DNA from: Streptomyces coacervatus
Lineage (GTDB): Bacteria; Actinomycetota; Actinomycetes; Streptomycetales; Streptomycetaceae
Direction: 5' to 3'
Length of the DNA: 64,000 nt
NCBI RefSeq assembly: GCF_029223485.1
Contig: NZ_JARHTP010000013.1
Span: 279,686 to 343,685, forward strand
The translations under genes and the position numbers were made by a program. This document shows, piece by piece, positions 1 through 8,413 of this stretch. How positions within the stretch are numbered: the first letter of the stretch is position 1; the number at the start of each line of letters is the position of its first letter. The notes under the pieces are model-generated. The model searched no databases and was not told the origin of the DNA. It saw nothing but the letters and a program-made list of their open reading frames with translations.

Positions 1-1772
1 GCGGGCAGCAACGCTGACAGCAATCCGTCGCACGTCTCCTCCAGCGAGGCTGGTGCCTGGGCAAGGGCGTTGCGCAGCAAGGCAAGTGCAGCGTCCACAT
101 CGCGGGTACGGCTCTCAATCAGGCCGTCGGTGTAGAGCGCCAGGAGGCTGCCTTCCTGCAGTTCGAAGTGGGCCACTTCGAACGGGTACCCGCCCAGGCC
201 CAGCGGCGGGCCGATGGGCAGGTCCGGGAAGACGACTTCACGGGAGGTTCCGGTACCGCCGGCTGCGGACAGGGGTGTCGCCACCGCTGGTGCGACATGT
301 CCGGCGCTGGCCACGGAGCACAGACGGGAGATCGGGTCGTAGACCGCGTAGAGGCAGGTGGCGCTGATCTCGTCCGCGTCCTGTTCCTCGTGCTGGAGGC
401 GGATGACAACGTCGTCCAGGTGGGTCAGGAGTTCGTCGGGGGTCAGGTCGATGTCCGCGAGTGGGCGGACGGCCGTTCGCAGTCGGCCCATGGTGGCGGA
501 GGCATGCAGGCCACGGCCGACCACGTCACCCACGACCAGGGCGACGCGAGCTCCGGAGAGCGGTATCACGTCGTACCAGTCGCCTCCCACTCCCGCCCGA
601 GAACCGCAGGGCAGATAGCGGGACGCCGTCTCGACGGCGAACTGCTCGGGCAGGCGGTGCGGCAGCAGGCTGCGCTGCAGGGTGAGTGCGGTGGAACGCT
701 CCTGGGTGTACTGACGAGCGTTGTCGATGTAGACGGCTGCCCTGGAAGCGATCTCCTGGGCCAGCAGCAGATCGTCGTCGTCGAAGGGAGCTGCGGTTCG
801 ATGGCGGAGGAACTGCGCGAGACCCAGGGTGCTTCCGCGGGCACACAGCGGAATCAGCAGCATGGAGTGGATACCGAAGGCGCGGAGAGTACGTCTGCTG
901 TCCGGTGAGGCCGCCAGCCACGGCGGAACGTCGGCGGTCGTGATGTCGTGACGCCTGGGCTGTCCGGTGCTGAGCACGAGAGCCGGCTCCGCATCTTCGG
1001 GGTAGACGTGTGTCTGCCCCGTAGCCACCGCCGAGTCCGGACACCCGTCCAGCACGGACCGCTGGGCCACACGGCGCAGAACCCGGAGATCGGTGTCCGG
1101 GAGCACTTCCTCATCCGAAAGCGCGGCATCGAACAGGTCGACGGTGACGAGATCGGCGAAGCGGTCCGTGGCGACCTCCGCCAATTCCTGCGCGGTGCGT
1201 GTGATGTCGAGGGTGGTCCCGATCCGCGTGCTCGCCTCATCGAGCATGATCAACCGCCGCTGCAGCCAACGGTCGCGCTCCTCCTGGTGCGACGCGACGG
1301 CCTGTTCCGAGGTGCGATCGACGTACTCGAAGCCGATCGTGCTCAATGCGGACATCACAGCGTTGATCAGTTCCGCGTCGCTGGTGAGCCGGGGTACTTC
1401 TTCCTGCAACAGCCGCAGCAGACCGGCGTGGCCGATCCGATAGACGCGCAGGAGCGTACTGATCGATATCCCGCGCTCAGCCACTCGGCGAGCGAACTCG
1501 ATGGCGGCGGGCGGCGCCTTGACCTCGGTCACGTCGAAGCCGTACTCAAGGACATCCAGGATCGCGGTCACATATTCGGACGTGGTCACCGGCTGCAGGG
1601 CGGCGAGCTCCTCGTATTTCGACAACTCGGGGAACTCGGTGCGGAAGCGCTGCGTCATCACGCCGACCAGTTGGTCGGCTCGAGGCCTGAGCTCCCGGGC
1701 GAGATCGCGAAGCAAAGCATCGGCATTGCCGTCCACAGTCCAAAATGTACGCTCAGGCGCCGGAGCGGACAT
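1..1772 (-). CDS. GAF-domain PP2C/SpoIIE-type serine phosphatase (3' end outside window)
   Basis: The minus-strand frame is open from ATG 1772 to the window edge, about 590 residues. The N-terminal ~170 residues resemble the RsbRD-like helical sensor domain. A GAF domain follows (about 180-330). A SpoIIE/PP2C phosphatase domain fills the rest, with the metal-site motif GGDWYDVIPL near residue 396, VGDVVGRG after it, and LLALYTDGLIESR near 547. Such proteins dephosphorylate anti-anti-sigma factors in partner-switching stress signalling, and the GAF/sensor part would take the input. The ATG is chosen because GGAG lies about 13 nt upstream and homology begins soon after; a GTG at 1736 is an alternative. 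The C-terminus is missing only because the window ends. No partner kinase or anti-sigma gene is visible here. Confidence 0.85.
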   Translation of the reverse strand, partial: MSAPAPERTFWTVDGNADALLRDLARELRPRADQLVGVMTQRFRTEFPELSKYEELAALQPVTTSEYVTAILDVLEYGFDVTEVKAPPAAIEFARRVAERGISISTLLRVYRIGHAGLLRLLQEEVPRLTSDAELINAVMSALSTIGFEYVDRTSEQAVASHQEERDRWLQRRLIMLDEASTRIGTTLDITRTAQELAEVATDRFADLVTVDLFDAALSDEEVLPDTDLRVLRRVAQRSVLDGCPDSAVATGQTHVYPEDAEPALVLSTGQPRRHDITTADVPPWLAASPDSRRTLRAFGIHSMLLIPLCARGSTLGLAQFLRHRTAAPFDDDDLLLAQEIASRAAVYIDNARQYTQERSTALTLQRSLLPHRLPEQFAVETASRYLPCGSRAGVGGDWYDVIPLSGARVALVVGDVVGRGLHASATMGRLRTAVRPLADIDLTPDELLTHLDDVVIRLQHEEQDADEISATCLYAVYDPISRLCSVASAGHVAPAVATPLSAAGGTGTSREVVFPDLPIGPPLGLGGYPFEVAHFELQEGSLLALYTDGLIESRTRDVDAALALLRNALAQAPASLEETCDGLLSALLP

Positions 1773-2035
1773 GTTCGTGAAAGGACTCCGCAGCAAGAGC
1801 GCGCGTGCCGTCTCGAAGCGTAAACACGCCTCGCGGTGTAGCCGTGTGTGGTCAGCGATAGAGACAGAGCGACTCCCCGGCCGATCCAGCAGCCGCCGAG
1901 GCTCGCGTTGCCAACGTCCGCTCTACGTGCGGGAGTTGAATCCGCACCCATGGCGCAGTCCTGCGCGACCAGTCGGTCGCAGCGTGCGTCCCCCAGGCGC
2001 GTCGACCGCCGATAGCGCCCCCAAGAGCGTCCCCT

Positions 2036-2704
2036 TCAGACCCCGTGCCCCTGCGGCTTCCACCCCTTCTCGGTCGTGACCAGCACCCGCTGCCGGGCGA
2101 GGCCGCGGTCGCCGGCGATTTCGATGAGGGCGCGCGCGACGTTCGCGAAGGGGAGGGTGGGCAGGCCAGGGACCTTGGCGACCCGATCGAGGTTCTTGAT
2201 CGTGGCGGCAGGGACGGCGGGGGCTTCCTTGAGGTTGACCGGGTGGACGATCGTCCAGTTCAGGCCGGTCGCGGGCAGGCTCTGCTCCGAGAGCTCCTTG
2301 TCCTTGAAGATCGCGGCGACGACCGTGCGGTAGACCAGCCGCGCGAGGAACGACGCCTTCGCCGCCGTGTCCCCGACGCCGAACGCGGAGACGAGTACGA
2401 ACCGTTCGACGCCGGCGCCCTGGGCTGCGGCGGTGATGACCGGCAGGGTCCGTTGCATGAGGTCGATGGGCTTCTTCGCGCGCAGTGCGACCCCGATGGC
2501 CGAGATCACGGCGTCGCTGCCGGCGAAGGCCTTCGTCATCGCGGACCGGTCGTCGAGGGAGCCCTGCACGACGGTCAGGCCCGGCTGACGCTCCACCGCG
2601 TCGGGGTTACGGACGTAGGCCACGACCTCGTGCCCCTGGGACAGCGCCTCCTTCACGACGTGTGAGCCGATGTTGCCGGAGGCTCCCAGCACGACGATCT
2701 TCAT
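2036..2704 (-). CDS. NAD(P)-binding NmrA/epimerase-like reductase
   Basis: A 222-aa atypical short-chain reductase. The Rossmann motif GASGNIGS at residues 8-15 directly follows the first beta strand, and YVRNPDAV is the usual NADP-contact strand of NmrA-like proteins. It lacks a clear YxxxK catalytic pair, so it may be a redox sensor or a reductase of unknown substrate. The start has GGAGAAGAACC just upstream. It is divergent from the MarR gene at 2872 and shares with it a promoter holding three 18-bp palindromes, so it is probably the main target of that repressor. This layout is common for quinone/electrophile-response pairs. The substrate is not predictable. Confidence 0.85.
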   Translation of the reverse strand: MKIVVLGASGNIGSHVVKEALSQGHEVVAYVRNPDAVERQPGLTVVQGSLDDRSAMTKAFAGSDAVISAIGVALRAKKPIDLMQRTLPVITAAAQGAGVERFVLVSAFGVGDTAAKASFLARLVYRTVVAAIFKDKELSEQSLPATGLNWTIVHPVNLKEAPAVPAATIKNLDRVAKVPGLPTLPFANVARALIEIAGDRGLARQRVLVTTEKGWKPQGHGV

Positions 2705-2777
2705 GGTTCTTCTCCTCTGATTCCCGGCTGCACGGACGGCATCCGGAGGGCTTTCGGGGCATGCACAGGATCCAAAA

Positions 2778-2858
2778 TGCTTCGAATTCGAAGCACCGCA
2801 TCAAACTGCTTCGAATTCGAAGTACATCCTGACGGTAACATACTTCGAACTCGAAGCA
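2778..2858. promoter_or_regulatory. Three MarR-type operator palindromes in divergent promoter
   Basis: Three 18-bp palindromes lie at 2778-2795 (perfect, TGCTTCGAATTCGAAGCA), 2807-2824 (one end base differs) and 2841-2858 (TACTTCGAACTCGAAGCA). Start-to-start spacing is 29 and 34 bp, about three helical turns. They fill the gap between the reductase start (2704) and the MarR start (2872), and the last ends 13 nt before the MarR GTG. Inference: they are the binding sites of the adjacent MarR protein, giving autoregulation and control of the reductase. Confidence 0.75.
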
Positions 2859-2871
2859 AGGACGGTGGAAC

Positions 2872-3357
2872 GTGGAGCCGACACCCCAACACGTCGCGGC
2901 GTACTTCGCCCTCATGGAGGCCGGAGCCCTGCTGCAACAACTGGTCGAGCAGCAACTGCGCCGTGACGGAGACCTCAGCTACATCCAGTTCCGCGTCCTG
3001 GCCCAGCTCGCCGAGGCGCCCGAGCAGAGCCTGCGCATGACGGATCTCGCGGACGGGGTGGTCTACAGCCGCAGCGGCCTGACCTACCAGGCCGACCGCC
3101 TCGAACAAGGCGGCCTGATCGCCCGCAGCCCCTCTCCCGACGACGAACGCTCGGTGACCGTGACCATGACCGAGGCCGGCCGGGAGGCGCTGGAGCGGGT
3201 CCTGCCCGGCCACATCGACCTCGTCGCGAAGGAGCTTTTCGGTCCACTGAAAGAACCGGACGTCACAGCCATGGCAGACGTGCTCACCCGCGTCCGCGAC
3301 CACTTGCGCACCGTCCCGCGCGGTCCGGCAACCCGCCGACGCCCTGCGGCGAACTGA
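2872..3357 (+). CDS. MarR-family transcriptional regulator
   Basis: A 161-aa winged-helix protein. The dimerisation helix is at the N-terminus. The HTH is at roughly 60-80 (MTDLADGVVYSRSGLTYQ) and the wing follows (ARSPSPDDERSVTVTMTEAG), with the DDxR signature of MarR proteins. The GTG start at 2872 is preceded by AAGGACGGTGG. It is divergent from the NmrA-like reductase and probably represses both through the three palindromes in between. The ligand is unknown. The C-terminus is short and basic. Confidence 0.9.
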   Translation: MEPTPQHVAAYFALMEAGALLQQLVEQQLRRDGDLSYIQFRVLAQLAEAPEQSLRMTDLADGVVYSRSGLTYQADRLEQGGLIARSPSPDDERSVTVTMTEAGREALERVLPGHIDLVAKELFGPLKEPDVTAMADVLTRVRDHLRTVPRGPATRRRPAAN

Positions 3358-3410
3358 TCCGTAGCCGCCACCCGCTCCGGCGACACCGCTCCGACCCATG
3401 ACCGAATCCC

Positions 3411-3463
3411 TTGACAGACTTATGGCATAAGTACTCTACTGCAGCCGTCCTTACGGCATAAGT
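3411..3463 (+). promoter_or_regulatory. Promoter with paired TetR-type operators (copy 1)
   Basis: A -35-like TTGACA (3411-3416) is followed by the perfect palindrome ACTTATGGCATAAGT (3418-3432). A second, imperfect copy, CCTTACGGCATAAGT, lies at 3449-3463. The same layout recurs at 5244-5300 and 18229-18286. Downstream here is a decayed monooxygenase gene (3490) and then an MBL hydrolase (3986). Inference: a TetR repressor of the kind encoded at 16.1-18.2 kb binds here. Confidence 0.7.
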
Positions 3464-3489
3464 CACTGGCTTGGGACGGAGCCCCCCTT

Positions 3490-3958
3490 ATGACCCTTCG
3501 GACTGCACGGACAACGTCGCCTCCGCAAGCGTTCTCGCCGCGGCGAACAGTGATCATCGTGGGCGCCGGGCCCGTTGGCCTCGGCGCCTCGCTGAACTCA
3601 CGCGTTTCGGCGTGCCCACCATCGCGCTGGAGCGACGGACGCCGCCATCCCGGCATCCGAAGACCCGTAACTTCAACACCCGAAGGCGGCATCCGGCGCG
3701 GGGCCGCTGCAGCCGCCGCCCACCGACTACGACTCCCGGTAGCGGGTTACACCATCGGCTCTCCCGGACGGACCGACCCCGACGATCTGTTCCTGCGGCA
3801 TTACGGGATCAGCCCCCAAGGAGCCGTCGTCGTTCGCCCCGACGGATACGTCGGCCGGCGACGCGGCGACCGCCACCGGCCAGGAGCTCACGGAACCGAT
3901 CGAACAGATCACCGACCACGGGGATACTGACGGCCCACCATCTACGTTGCCCGGCTGA
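3490..3958 (+). pseudogene. Remnant of FAD-dependent aromatic monooxygenase
   Basis: From ATG 3490 the first frame reads VIIVGAGPVGL, the FAD dinucleotide fold of phenol-hydroxylase-type monooxygenases. The match then jumps to a second frame (LTRFGVPTIALERRTPPSRHP, with PKTRNFNTR), returns to the first frame for the C-terminal DPDDLFLRHYGISPQGAVVVRPDGYVG, and jumps to a third frame (GDAATATGQELTEP) ending at TGA 3956. At least three frame changes and a deletion of most of the ~500-residue gene make it non-functional. It lies behind operator pair 1, so it was probably once a regulated catabolic gene. The family is inferred from the two end motifs. Confidence 0.75.
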
Positions 3959-3985
3959 TTGCTTGAATGACGCAGAGGAAGAGGC

Positions 3986-4945
3986 ATGGACATCGACGCC
4001 AAGCGCCGCGGCCCGAGTGTGGCAGCCATGCTGCGGGGCCTTCGGACACCCAGTCTCGCCCCGTGGACACATCTGTATGAATCACCGGCACCGCTTCGGC
4101 CGGGGGCACCGCGCACCCTGTTCCTCGGCGTCTCCACGGTCCTGCTCGACGACGGCAACACCGCGTTCCTCACCGACGGGTTCTTCAGCCGTCCCGGACT
4201 ACTGCGCGTCCGGTTCGGCCGGGTGCGACCGAGCCCCGCCCGTATCGCCAAGGCCCTCCGCCAGGCCGGCATCGACCGACTCGACGCCGTGTTCGTCGTC
4301 CACTCGCACTATGACCACGCCCTGGACGCCCCCGAGGTTGCCGCGGCCACCGGGGCCCGTCTCATCGGCTCCGCCTCGACCCGCAACATCGCCGCCGGGC
4401 ACGGCTTTCCCGACGACCGCTTCCAACTGGCAGTCACCGGGGAGCCGTTCACGATCGGGCGCTTCACACTCACCGCGCTGCCCGCCCGGCACAGCCCGGG
4501 TGACCTTGCCCCCGGCCGTGTCGACCAGCCCCTGAAGCCACGAACCCGCGCCACCGACTACAAGACCGGCGACTGCTACACCCTCCACGTCCGCCACGGC
4601 GAACGCGAGCTCCTCGTCCACGCGAGCGCCCACAGCCTGCCCGGTGCCCTCGACGGCCGTCGCGCCGACACCGTGTACCTCGGCATCGGCGCGCTCGGCA
4701 AGCAGGACGAGGCGTTCCGGGAGGAGTACTGGGACCGGCTGGTCACCAGTACGGGAGCCCAGCGCGTGGTGCCCATCCACTGGGACGACTTCACCCGCCC
4801 CTTGGACCGGCCGCTGCGGCCCTTCCCCGCCTTCTTCGACGACTTCACGGCCACCATGACCTTTCTGACCCGCAAGGCCGAGCGAACAGGAGTCGCCCTC
4901 GCTCTACCCGTGGTGGGTCAACGGGCAGATCCCTGGCCGCCCTGA
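3986..4945 (+). CDS. MBL-fold metallo-hydrolase (UlaG-like)
   Basis: A 319-aa metallo-beta-lactamase-fold protein. The metal motif HSHYDH is at residues 106-111 (H106, H108, D110, H111). Later metal ligands include the HASAHS stretch around residues 212-217 and PIHWDDF near the end. UlaG-like members are cytosolic hydrolases of varied substrates; the substrate here is not predictable. ATG 3986 has a purine-rich AGAGGAAGAGG site. It lies 27 nt after the monooxygenase remnant and was probably transcribed with it from the operator-bearing promoter at 3411. Confidence 0.8.
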   Translation: MDIDAKRRGPSVAAMLRGLRTPSLAPWTHLYESPAPLRPGAPRTLFLGVSTVLLDDGNTAFLTDGFFSRPGLLRVRFGRVRPSPARIAKALRQAGIDRLDAVFVVHSHYDHALDAPEVAAATGARLIGSASTRNIAAGHGFPDDRFQLAVTGEPFTIGRFTLTALPARHSPGDLAPGRVDQPLKPRTRATDYKTGDCYTLHVRHGERELLVHASAHSLPGALDGRRADTVYLGIGALGKQDEAFREEYWDRLVTSTGAQRVVPIHWDDFTRPLDRPLRPFPAFFDDFTATMTFLTRKAERTGVALALPVVGQRADPWPP

Positions 4946-4961
4946 CGGACGCCCAGGCGTC

Positions 4962-5224
4962 TCAACCGACAGGCCCGACGCGGCGGCACACCCCGTCGAC
5001 GAAGACTTCCAGCGCCAACTCCATCTCGGCCTCGCGGCCGCAGACCTCCAGGTCGGCCCCCGCGGGGGCCGCAGCGGGCATCCCCCTCTCGACCAGATCC
5101 CTCTCCCAGTTGGCGACAACGCCCGCTCCCCCGTCAGCGGGACGACCTCTGCGTACGTCGGCGCCGAGCCGACCTCGCGGGCGAGGGTTCCGATCAGGAA
5201 CGCGATCGTCCTGCCAGTTTGACG
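4962..5224 (-). pseudogene. TetR regulator C-terminal remnant
   Basis: Minus-strand residues ending at stop 4962 (ERDLVERGMPAAAPAGADLE, then VCGREAEMELALEVFVDGVCRR) match the C-terminus of the TetR gene at 16143 (EQELVDSGLPAVAAAATELA, then VCDHEVEMEFGLELLLDAVRRR) almost position for position. Further upstream a different frame reads IAFLIGTLAREVGSAPTYAE, again matching 16143 (FIAFLIGTLSREVGSAPTYAG), so there is a frameshift. The entire DNA-binding half is missing. It sits beside operator pair 2 in the same orientation as the intact TetR at 17515 does to operator pair 3, so it is a decayed copy of that module. Confidence 0.8.
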
Positions 5225-5243
5225 CCGTCCATGAGCGGCACAT

Positions 5244-5300
5244 TTGACAGGACTTATATCGTAAGTCTAGCTTGAGTGAAGGTGGACATACGCCGTAAGT
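5244..5300 (+). promoter_or_regulatory. Promoter with paired TetR-type operators (copy 2)
   Basis: -35 TTGACA (5244-5249) and -10 TAGCTT (5268-5273) are 18 bp apart. The spacer is almost wholly occupied by ACTTATATCGTAAGT (5252-5266). A second copy, ACATACGCCGTAAGT, is at 5286-5300, 34 bp further. The sequence from -35 to the second operator is clearly related to that at 18229-18286. It faces the MBL gene at 5428, with a leader of about 130 nt that holds nothing else recognised. Confidence 0.75.
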
Positions 5301-5427
5301 GCGATGGAAGCCTCGGATGATCCGCACGGGGCCAGGTCGTCCGCCCGGACGCGCATGACACAGACGCTCGCAGCCAGGCGTTCCCTTTCCTGCTCACCCG
5401 CCCCTCACCCACTCCAAGGACACCTCT

Positions 5428-6213
5428 ATGAAGGTCCACCACCTCAACTGCGGCACCATGCATCCGCCCGGCGCCCGACTCGTCTGCCACGTACTGCTGA
5501 TCGAGACACCGAACGGGCTAGTCCTCGTCGACTCCGGCTACGGCCTCGGTGACATAGCCGACCCGAAGCGGCGCGTCGGGCCTGCCCGCCGCTTCGTCCG
5601 GCCGGTGTTCGACGCCGACGAGACGGCCGTCCGGCAGGTGGAGAAGCTCGGGTTCCGTCGGGACGACGTCCGCCACATAGTGCTCACCCACTTCGACGCC
5701 GACCACATCGGTGGCCTCTCCGACTTCCCCGACGCCCAGGTCCACCTCACCGCGGACGAGGCGCGCGGAGCCGTCCACTCGCCCTCCTGGCGCGAGCGGA
5801 TCCGTTATCAGAAACCCCAGTGGGAGCACGGCCCGAAGCTCGTCGAACACCTCCCCGACGGCGACAAGTGGCGCGGCTTCGCCGCGGCCAGGGAGCTCGG
5901 CATGATCGCTCCCGGCATCGTCCTGATCGCCCTCCCGGGCCACACCCGCGGCCACGCCGCCGTGGCGGTCGACGCCGGCTCGCGCTGGATCCTGCACGCC
6001 GGTGACTCCTTCTACCACTACGGCACCCTGGACGGTCACTCCCGCGTCCCGGCTTCCCTGAGCAGCATGGAGGCAGTGATCGCGTACGACGGGAAGAAAG
6101 TCCGCGACAACCATGCACGCCTCGCCGAGCTGCACCGGCAGGCCGACGCCGACCTCATGATCGTCAACGCGCACGACCCCGTCCTGTACGAGAAGGCGCG
6201 CGCGAGCGCGTAG
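5428..6213 (+). CDS. MBL-fold hydrolase, N-acyl homoserine lactonase-like
   Basis: A 261-aa MBL-fold protein of the AHL-lactonase-like group. The metal motif is HFDADHIGG at residues 88-96 (H88, D90, D92, H93), with PGHTRGH and HAGDSFYHYG as the later ligands. The Asp at the second His position is usual for this subgroup. Lactonases open acyl-homoserine or other lactone rings, but many homologues act on other esters. It is preceded by operator pair 2 and followed 15 nt later by a truncated alcohol dehydrogenase, which suggests a former small catabolic operon. The substrate is inferred only at the level of lactone/ester. Confidence 0.8.
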   Translation: MKVHHLNCGTMHPPGARLVCHVLLIETPNGLVLVDSGYGLGDIADPKRRVGPARRFVRPVFDADETAVRQVEKLGFRRDDVRHIVLTHFDADHIGGLSDFPDAQVHLTADEARGAVHSPSWRERIRYQKPQWEHGPKLVEHLPDGDKWRGFAAARELGMIAPGIVLIALPGHTRGHAAVAVDAGSRWILHAGDSFYHYGTLDGHSRVPASLSSMEAVIAYDGKKVRDNHARLAELHRQADADLMIVNAHDPVLYEKARASA

Positions 6214-6228
6214 CCACGAGGAGACGGG

Positions 6229-6541
6229 ATGACGACCATGCTCGCTGTGCAACTGCACTTCCCGAGCCGTGAGTTGAGGCTGGAGGAGGTGCCGCGGCCC
6301 GTCCCCGGGCCGGGTGAGGTCCTGGTCAAGGTCGAGGCGGCGGGCGTGTGCCTGTCCGACGTCCACCTGGTCTCGGGCGGGCCCGACGGACCGCTGGGCA
6401 GGCGCACCGAGCCACTGGCCCTGGGACACGAAATGGCCGGCACCATCGCCGGACCCGGCCCTGATGTGGACGGCTGGGAGAGCGGGGACCGCATCGTGCA
6501 GCAGGCGGGCGAGCAACGCGACGGCAAGGTCCTGACCCGAG
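6229..6541 (+). pseudogene. Truncated zinc-type alcohol dehydrogenase
   Basis: From ATG 6229 about 104 residues match the GroES-like N-terminus of medium-chain alcohol dehydrogenases: PRPVPGPGEVLVKVEAAGVC, CLSDVHLVSGG, LGHEMAGTIAGPG and GDRIVQQAGEQRDGKVLTRG. The homology then stops abruptly near 6541. The NAD-binding half is absent and the frame runs on in unrelated sequence to 7080. It is a deletion remnant joined to the leader of another broken gene at 6602. Confidence 0.8.
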
Positions 6542-6601
6542 GCCTTGGCGGCCGGGTCGGGAGCTGCCCAACCCCTCAGGTCCCGGACACGACAGAGAAC
6601 G

Positions 6602-6943
6602 ATGACCGCCGACGGCACAAGCCCCGACAGCCCACAGGCACGCGCCGCCAAACTCCTGCGCCGTCCCAAGCTGTGGCTGATGCCCACGATCCTCAGCGGG
6701 CTGCTCGCCCTGCTGCTGTCGCTGCTCTACATGGGCGGCATCGTCAGCCCGCAGAGCGATCTGCACGACCTGCCGATCGCGCTGGTCAACAGCGATACCG
6801 GCAAGCCGCTGACCGGGCAGAAGCAGAACCTCGGCACCCAGATCGCCGCAGCCATCACGTCGGACACCACGAGCGACGCGGCCGACTGGCGTCAACTGAA
6901 CGACCGCAAGGGCCACAAGCGCCTTACTCCGCAGCCCGCTTGA
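6602..6943 (+). pseudogene. Truncated YhgE/Pip (DUF3533-like) membrane protein
   Basis: The 113-aa frame from ATG 6602 starts with a basic stretch (KLLRRPKLW). One transmembrane helix follows (LMPTILSGLLALLLSLLYMG). Next is the conserved LPIALVNSDTG and a Gln/Gly-rich segment (TGQKQNLGTQIAAAI) typical of the extracellular start of YhgE/Pip-type ABC-2-like proteins, which are normally several hundred residues with more helices. Similarity ends near 6905 (DWRQLNDR), after which a short unrelated tail runs to the stop, 9 nt before the CoA-transferase gene ends on the other strand. It is judged a deletion remnant. Confidence 0.7.
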
Positions 6944-6952
6944 GCAATGACT

Positions 6953-8380
6953 TCAGGAAGCCGGGAGCCACTCCGGTCGGCTGGAGCCCCTGGGCACCAG
7001 GATCGGGGCCTGCCAGCGGGCCGGGGTGGCGGAGAAGCGGACCGGCGGTGCGAGGGTGTGCAGGTCGCCGAGCGGGGTGACCGCGTCGTACGCGACGGGC
7101 TCGCGCAGAGCGTGCTCGTCATCCCGACCCGCTTCGGTCGGGTCGACGAGACCCAGGGTCTGGTACCACATGGCCGTTCGGGTGAGGTTGACGGTCACGT
7201 GCCAACTGCCGCCCTCCGTCGCCCTCTTGTACAGGGCTGCGGTGGCGCCGAGGGCGCCCATGTAGCCGGTGATGAAGTCGTTGATCATGCCGGTGACGGG
7301 CAGACGCGGGTGCTCGGGAGTGCCTTCGAGCGTCATGAGACCGGAGGCGGCGGAGCCGTTCATGTCGAAGCCGCCGCGGTCGGCCCACGGGCCTGTCGAG
7401 CCGTAGCACGTGACCGAGACGCTGATCAGTCCCGGGTGCCGATCGGCCAACTCCCTTGGTTCCAGGCCGAGTTTCTCCAGCTTGCTGCCCCGGTGGTTGT
7501 TGACGACGACGTCCGTGTCGGCGAGCAGCATGTCCGCGAGCTTGCGACCCTCCTCCGTGGTGAGGTCGACATAGGCGCTGCGGGAGCCGATGTTGGCCTC
7601 GTCGTAGATGAAGTCGTGCTCGTAGTCGTTGGGCCGGGTCGCGCACAGCACCTCGGCCCCCTGCTCTGCGAGGGTGCGGCCGACGGTCGGGCCGGCGATG
7701 GCGTGGGTGAACGACAGCACCCGTATGCCGTCCAACGGGCGGTCCGCAGCCGGGAGTTGAAGCGACGGGGCGTCACCTATGCGCTCCAGGCCGATGACCG
7801 GCTGGGAGGCGAGGAGCTGTCCCTGCGGGTGTGCCAGCCATTCCTCGGGCGTGCGCGCCACGCACACGGGCAGCCCCGCGGCGTTCGCGGTCTCCTCCAG
7901 TTCGAAGGCGTCCCACGTGGCGAAGGCCGCGGCGACCTTCTCCTTGTCCGGCGGTACGCCCAGGAAGCGCAGCCACTTCGCGGCCAGGTGCGGGTAGACG
8001 CCGGAGGCCATGACCGTACGGCCGTCGCGGGTGCGGTAGGAGTCCAGCAGGAAGGGGTTGTCGGCGACGAGTGGGTGCGGGGGCAGGGAGCCGTTCAGGG
8101 TGGGATGCCAGAACGCGTGGGGGGTGATGCCGTGCACCGCCTGCCGCAGGTCCAGATGGAGGTCCTGGCCGGAGCCGGTGCGGTGCCGCCACAGGGCCGC
8201 GGCGCCGACCGCGCAGCCCATCACGGGGATGCCGATGGCTGCGCCGAGCCGGTGGCGGGCGGCGACGATCGGGTCCTGCCCGGCGAACGTCACCTGCCCG
8301 TCCGCGTCGGAGGAGCCGAGTCCCACGTCGGCGAGCAACGCGTCGAGTGCGGCCAGGGGATCGAAGGAGGAATCGGTCAT
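6953..8380 (-). CDS. Family III CoA-transferase (CaiB/BaiF-like)
   Basis: A 475-aa protein with the layout of class III acyl-CoA transferases, including LDGIRVLSFTHAIAGPTVGR, followed by NIGSRSAYVDLTTEEGR, then VVVNNHRGSKLEKLGL and LISVSVTCYGSTGPWADRGG. The Asp that normally forms the acyl-aspartyl intermediate falls in a region here reading GGFDMNGSAASG. An extra N-terminal half of about 200 residues resembles a second, partial CaiB-like lobe, as in two-lobe actinobacterial members. It starts 33 nt after the stop of the P450 gene upstream and is likely co-transcribed, which would couple oxidation of an acid to CoA activation. The substrate is unknown. Confidence 0.85.
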   Translation of the reverse strand: MTDSSFDPLAALDALLADVGLGSSDADGQVTFAGQDPIVAARHRLGAAIGIPVMGCAVGAAALWRHRTGSGQDLHLDLRQAVHGITPHAFWHPTLNGSLPPHPLVADNPFLLDSYRTRDGRTVMASGVYPHLAAKWLRFLGVPPDKEKVAAAFATWDAFELEETANAAGLPVCVARTPEEWLAHPQGQLLASQPVIGLERIGDAPSLQLPAADRPLDGIRVLSFTHAIAGPTVGRTLAEQGAEVLCATRPNDYEHDFIYDEANIGSRSAYVDLTTEEGRKLADMLLADTDVVVNNHRGSKLEKLGLEPRELADRHPGLISVSVTCYGSTGPWADRGGFDMNGSAASGLMTLEGTPEHPRLPVTGMINDFITGYMGALGATAALYKRATEGGSWHVTVNLTRTAMWYQTLGLVDPTEAGRDDEHALREPVAYDAVTPLGDLHTLAPPVRFSATPARWQAPILVPRGSSRPEWLPAS

Positions 8381-8413
8381 GGGGATCAGCCTTCTCTCAC
8401 GGTGGAGTGGGGT

